Made by a program: the position numbers and the translations under genes. A stretch of DNA of 16,019 bases from the NCBI GenBank assembly GCA_035647175.1, contig DASRNX010000255.1:1-16019 (forward strand), written 5' to 3'. Below, piece after piece: positions 12,726 through 16,019 of this stretch. Each line of letters begins with the position of its first letter. The first letter of the stretch is position 1. The notes below the pieces were generated by a model. That model had not been told where the DNA came from and made no database searches. It was given only the letters and a program-made list of their open reading frames with translations. This DNA comes from UBA3941 sp035647175. GTDB lineage: Bacteria > Bacillota > Clostridia > Caldicoprobacterales > UBA3941.

Positions 12726-14954
12726 ATGAATCCATGGAGAAATTTTGCAGAAGGCTATTGGCAATCTGAAATAGATGTTAGAGAGTTTATTCAATCGAAC
12801 TATACCCCCTATGGGGGCGATGATTCATTCCTGGCTGGTCCCACCTATAGGACCAAAAAGCTATGGAAAAGGACCACCGAGCTACTGGATGAGGAAAATA
12901 GAAGGGACGGAACCTTAGATATTGATACCCGAACCGTATCCACTATTATCTCCCACGGGTCGGGATATATAGATAAGGAATTGGAAATTATAGTGGGGCT
13001 TCAGACCGATGAGCCCCTAAAAAGGGCTATTATGCCCTTTGGCGGCATTAGGATGGTGAAAAACGCCTGTGATGCCTATGGGTACAAGCTTGACCCGGAA
13101 GTGGAAAAGGCTTTTACGGAATATCGTAAAACTCATAACCAGGGGGTTTTTGATGCCTATACCCCTGAGATAAGAAGGGCCAGGAAGGCGGGAATCATAA
13201 CGGGGCTGCCAGATGCCTACGGCAGGGGCAGAATAATCGGCGATTATCGCCGGGTCGCCCTATACGGAGTGGATCGACTTATACAGGAAAAGAAGAGACA
13301 GCTGGGTCTACTGGAGACAGCTTGGATGGAGGACGAGATCATCCGCCAACGAGAGGAGACCACAGAACAGATAAGGGCCTTGGAGGCTTTGAAGGTCATG
13401 GCCAAGGGCTACGGGTTTGATATTTCCCAACCGGCCAAAAGTGCCTATGAGGCGGTGCAGTGGACATATTTTGCCTTTTTAGGTGCAGTAAAGGAACAAA
13501 ACGGTGCGGCTATGAGCCTGGGAAGGGTGTCTACATTCTTGGATATCTATATGGAAAGAGATATGGCTGAGGGAGCCTTGACAGAAGAGGGGGCCCAGGA
13601 ATTAATCGATCATTTTGTTATCAAATTGAGGTTGGTGCGCTTTTTGAGGACGCCTGAATATAATGAACTGTTCAGCGGGGATCCCACCTGGGTGACAGAG
13701 GCCGTCGGGGGTATGACCTTGGACGGGAGGACCTTGGTAACCAAGACCTCCTATAGATTCCTTCACACCCTAACCAACCTAGGGCCTGCACCGGAGCCCA
13801 ATATGACGGTTCTATGGTCCTTGGACCTTCCTGAGAACTTTAAAAATTATTGTGCCAGGATGTCCATTGCAACCAGCTCTATACAGTACGAGAATGATGA
13901 TATAATGAGGCCTATGTGGGGTGACGATTATTCTATAGCTTGCTGCGTATCTGCCATGAGAACCGGAAAGCAAATGCAGTTCTTTGGGGCCAGATCAAAC
14001 CTTGCCAAAGCCCTTCTATATGCCATAAACGGGGGAAGGGATGAGCAACTGGGGATGCAGGTTACCCCCCATTTTGCGCCGATTACCTCCGAGTATTTGG
14101 AATTTGATGAAGTTATGGAGAGATTCGATGAGGTTATGGAATGGCTGGCCAGGACATATATAAACGCCCTCAATATAATCCATTACATGCACGATAAGTA
14201 CAGCTACGAGGCCTTGGAGATGGCCCTCCATGATATGGATATCCTCCGAACTATGGCTTGTGGCATCGCCGGGTTATCGGTGGTGGTGGATTCCCTCAGC
14301 GCTATAAAATATGCCAAGGTAAGGCCTATAAGAAACGATTCCGGACTGGCTGTGGATTTTGAAATAGAAGGCGATTTTCCCATGTTCGGCAACAACGATG
14401 AGAGGGCAGACGACCTTGCCACATCCTTGGTCGAAAGCTTTATGAGAAAGCTGAGAAAGCAGAGGACCTACAGAGACAGCAAGGCTACCCTGTCCATACT
14501 GACCATCACCTCCAATGTGGTCTATGGCAAGAAGACCGGGAATACCCCCGACGGAAGAAAGGCCGGAGATCCCTTTGCGCCCGGGGCCAATCCCATGCAC
14601 GGCAGGGATAAAAAGGGAGCTATTGCATCCCTCAGTTCAGTGGCGAAGCTGCCCTATAGGTATGCCGAAGACGGCATTTCATACACCTTCTCCATAGTGC
14701 CCAAGGCCTTGGGCCGGGATAAGACAACTAGAGAAAACAACCTAGTTGCTATGATGGATGGGTTCTTCCATAAAAAGGGCCATCATATGAACGTAAATGT
14801 CTTTGAGCGGGAAACCCTGCTCGATGCCATGGAGCATCCGGAAAAATATCCCCAGCTTACCATAAGGGTTTCCGGATACGCGGTTAATTTTATTAAGCTG
14901 ACCAGGGAGCAGCAGGAGGACGTTATAAAGCGCACATTCTTTGAAGGGATCTGA
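12726..14954 (+). CDS. pflB: Pyruvate formate-lyase (formate C-acetyltransferase)
   Basis: Glycyl-radical enzyme converting pyruvate + CoA to acetyl-CoA + formate under anaerobic conditions. The catalytic Cys406-Cys407 pair is in IACCVSAM and the radical Gly717 in RVSGYAVNF. True-PFL stretches such as YRKTHNQGVFDAYT, GLPDAYGRGRIIGDYRR and KQMQFFGARSNLAK make it PFL rather than a diol dehydratase or decarboxylase relative. The start at 12726 (MNPWRNFAEGYW) gives 742 residues, the usual length; the frame is open back to 12621, but those 35 extra residues do not look like PFL and overlap the promoter. AAGGAG (12708-12713) precedes it at 12 bases, slightly far. pflA follows after 5 bases. Confidence 0.97.
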   Translation: MNPWRNFAEGYWQSEIDVREFIQSNYTPYGGDDSFLAGPTYRTKKLWKRTTELLDEENRRDGTLDIDTRTVSTIISHGSGYIDKELEIIVGLQTDEPLKRAIMPFGGIRMVKNACDAYGYKLDPEVEKAFTEYRKTHNQGVFDAYTPEIRRARKAGIITGLPDAYGRGRIIGDYRRVALYGVDRLIQEKKRQLGLLETAWMEDEIIRQREETTEQIRALEALKVMAKGYGFDISQPAKSAYEAVQWTYFAFLGAVKEQNGAAMSLGRVSTFLDIYMERDMAEGALTEEGAQELIDHFVIKLRLVRFLRTPEYNELFSGDPTWVTEAVGGMTLDGRTLVTKTSYRFLHTLTNLGPAPEPNMTVLWSLDLPENFKNYCARMSIATSSIQYENDDIMRPMWGDDYSIACCVSAMRTGKQMQFFGARSNLAKALLYAINGGRDEQLGMQVTPHFAPITSEYLEFDEVMERFDEVMEWLARTYINALNIIHYMHDKYSYEALEMALHDMDILRTMACGIAGLSVVVDSLSAIKYAKVRPIRNDSGLAVDFEIEGDFPMFGNNDERADDLATSLVESFMRKLRKQRTYRDSKATLSILTITSNVVYGKKTGNTPDGRKAGDPFAPGANPMHGRDKKGAIASLSSVAKLPYRYAEDGISYTFSIVPKALGRDKTTRENNLVAMMDGFFHKKGHHMNVNVFERETLLDAMEHPEKYPQLTIRVSGYAVNFIKLTREQQEDVIKRTFFEGI

Positions 14955-14959
14955 AAAGC

Positions 14960-15700
14960 ATGGGAATAAGGGGTAGAATACACTCCATTGAGACCATGGG
15001 CACCGTGGACGGCCCTGGCATCAGATATGTTATCTTTATGCAGGGCTGTCCCTTAAGGTGCATCTACTGCCACAATAGGGATTCTTGGGATCTCAGGGGC
15101 GGCAAGGAGATCACCGTAGGGGACTTAGTGGAGGATATAAACAAATATATGATTTTTATGAAAGGGTCAGGCGGGGGTGTCACCGTAACCGGCGGTGAGC
15201 CTCTGTTGCAACCTGAATTTATTAGAGAACTGTTTTTTAAGGTAAAGGAGATGGGCCTTAATACCGCCGTGGATACCTCGGGTTTTATCGACACAGACAG
15301 GATCGGGGGCCTTTTAGAGGTTACGGATCTGGTGCTCCTCAGCATAAAGCATGTGGTGGAGGAAAGACATCGGGAGATAACCGGGGTGGGTACCCGAAAG
15401 ATAATTGCATTCTTAGATCACTTAAGGGAAATAGGTAAACCTGTATGGATCAGATATCTCATTATACCCGGTTATACCGATGATCCTGAAGATCTCAATA
15501 GGTTGGCCAAGATGTTAAAGGACTATAATAATGTAGAACTCGTCGATATCCTTCCTTACCACGATATGGGGGCCTACAAATGGGGGGAACTTGGCTATGA
15601 TTACCCCTTAAAGGATGTATCTGTGCCCACAAGCCATGATATGAAGGAGGCCAAAGATATATTTAGGGGTTATGGTTTGCCTATGGGAGATGATAATTAG
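14960..15700 (+). CDS. pflA: Pyruvate formate-lyase activating enzyme (radical SAM)
   Basis: Installs the glycyl radical on PflB using S-adenosylmethionine and a [4Fe-4S] cluster. The 246-residue protein has the cluster motif CxxxCxxC at Cys30, Cys34 and Cys37 (GCPLRCIYCHN), the SAM-binding GGEP at 78-81, a DTSGF motif and the LIIPGYTDD segment. The N-terminal SIETMGTVDGPGIRYVIFMQG is typical of PFL activases, with no extra ferredoxin-like clusters of the kind seen in activases for other glycyl-radical enzymes. It starts 5 bases after the pflB stop and is surely co-transcribed. Confidence 0.96.
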   Translation: MGIRGRIHSIETMGTVDGPGIRYVIFMQGCPLRCIYCHNRDSWDLRGGKEITVGDLVEDINKYMIFMKGSGGGVTVTGGEPLLQPEFIRELFFKVKEMGLNTAVDTSGFIDTDRIGGLLEVTDLVLLSIKHVVEERHREITGVGTRKIIAFLDHLREIGKPVWIRYLIIPGYTDDPEDLNRLAKMLKDYNNVELVDILPYHDMGAYKWGELGYDYPLKDVSVPTSHDMKEAKDIFRGYGLPMGDDN

Positions 15701-15872
15701 GCCCCATGGAAACAATTTATCCTAGAATAATCCACCTGCTCCAGGTATAGTTATTTATCTTATCCACCCCATATGTTATAATCATGACAAGCCGATACAA
15801 GTTTTAATTATGGGATCAGGCGGGCTTTGCCATGTGTCCTTATCGGATAAAATTGAAAGGGTGGGTACTTAT
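15701..15872 (+). promoter_or_regulatory. Intergenic leader with -10 element and inverted repeats
   Basis: After pflA there is a small hairpin ACCTG-CTC-CAGGT (15734-15746), too short and without a T-run to be a sure terminator. A perfect TATAAT (15777-15782) without a good -35 could be the promoter of the next gene. Its leader can close a stem of CCGATA (15792-15797) with TATCGG (15841-15846), ending just ahead of the GAAAGGGTGGG ribosome binding site. No known riboswitch was recognised. Confidence 0.35.
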
Positions 15873-16019
15873 ATGTTGAGTGAACTTATAAAGAACGGAT
15901 TTGGTGAAGAGGAAGGCCTAAATTGTGCCGAGAAGATCTTATATGGGGCAAATGTCGCATACAAGCTGGGTCTTGATAAAGAGGCGTTAAAGTTGTCCGC
16001 AGCTTTTGGCGGTGGAATG
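15873..16019 (+). CDS. C_GCAxxG_C_C family protein, cut by window end
   Basis: The first 49 residues of a protein resembling the C_GCAxxG_C_C (putative redox-active) family: a NCAEKILYGANVAYKLGL segment with the first family cysteine (Cys18), then LKLSAAFGGGM, after which the GxxCGA motif would be expected beyond the window. Members are small cysteine-rich proteins often found in anaerobes and sometimes fused to or beside oxidoreductases; their role is not settled. The ATG at 15873 has a clear GAAAGGGTGGG upstream. The call depends on only a third of the protein. Confidence 0.72.
   Translation, partial: MLSELIKNGFGEEEGLNCAEKILYGANVAYKLGLDKEALKLSAAFGGGM

Noticed and set aside
14107..14148. 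Tandem near-repeat coding FDEVMERFDEVMEW in pflB
   Set aside because: PFL proteins naturally have a similar DEVM...FD..M.WLA sequence here, so it is not a recent duplication.
12726..14954. Glycyl-radical enzyme as an indoleacetate decarboxylase linked to the Trp T-box
   Set aside because: The Cys-Cys pair and the long PFL-specific motifs identify it as pyruvate formate-lyase. It also has its own promoter and sits beyond a strong terminator.

Overview
The window reads as chromosomal DNA from a low-to-moderate GC Gram-positive anaerobe, most likely of the class Clostridia (Bacillota). Supporting signs are strong purine-rich ribosome binding sites, sigma-A-like promoters, a tRNA-sensing T-box leader, hairpin-plus-T-run terminators, frequent AGG/AGA and ATA codons, and a pyruvate formate-lyase pair. 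No rRNA, tRNA, CRISPR array, prophage or complete insertion sequence was seen.

Left part (1-3127): the 3' two thirds of an ABC transporter ATPase, a 16-codon ORF that may be all that is left of a partner gene, a monofunctional catalase (KatA type), two related REP-like hairpins, a small membrane protein resembling DUF1622, and a 140-bp inverted-repeat element that can fold as a three-way junction.

Middle (3128-7646): a minus-strand AAC(3)/YokD-type acetyltransferase, then a 480-bp gene-poor stretch with a frame remnant and a structured block resembling an IS200/IS605 (tnpB) right end. It is followed by a probable two-gene unit: a cytoplasmic LacI-type sugar-binding fold fused to a GGDEF diguanylate cyclase, and a metal-dependent amidohydrolase of unknown substrate, closed by a terminator.

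Right part (7664-16019): pyruvate kinase (short form, no C-terminal PEP-utiliser domain), then a consensus promoter and a complete T-box riboswitch. The specifier (TGG) and the discriminator-pairing base (UGGC, matching G73) both point to tRNA-Trp. No recognisable tryptophan gene follows. Instead there is a coupled trio: a TIGR04076-like cysteine protein, an aldo/keto reductase overlapping it by one base, and an NhaC-superfamily transporter, ended by a strong terminator. Next come pflB and pflA from their own promoter, and the start of a C_GCAxxG_C_C-type redox protein that runs off the window.

Together, pyk and pflBA form the pyruvate end of fermentative carbon flow (PEP to pyruvate to acetyl-CoA and formate). 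The T-box trio looks like an amino-acid-responsive transport and reductase unit. Catalase gives tolerance to oxidative stress. The most interesting items are the tryptophan-type T-box with its unexpected downstream genes, the three-way-junction element, the paired REP-like hairpins and the sensor-cyclase/amidohydrolase pair.
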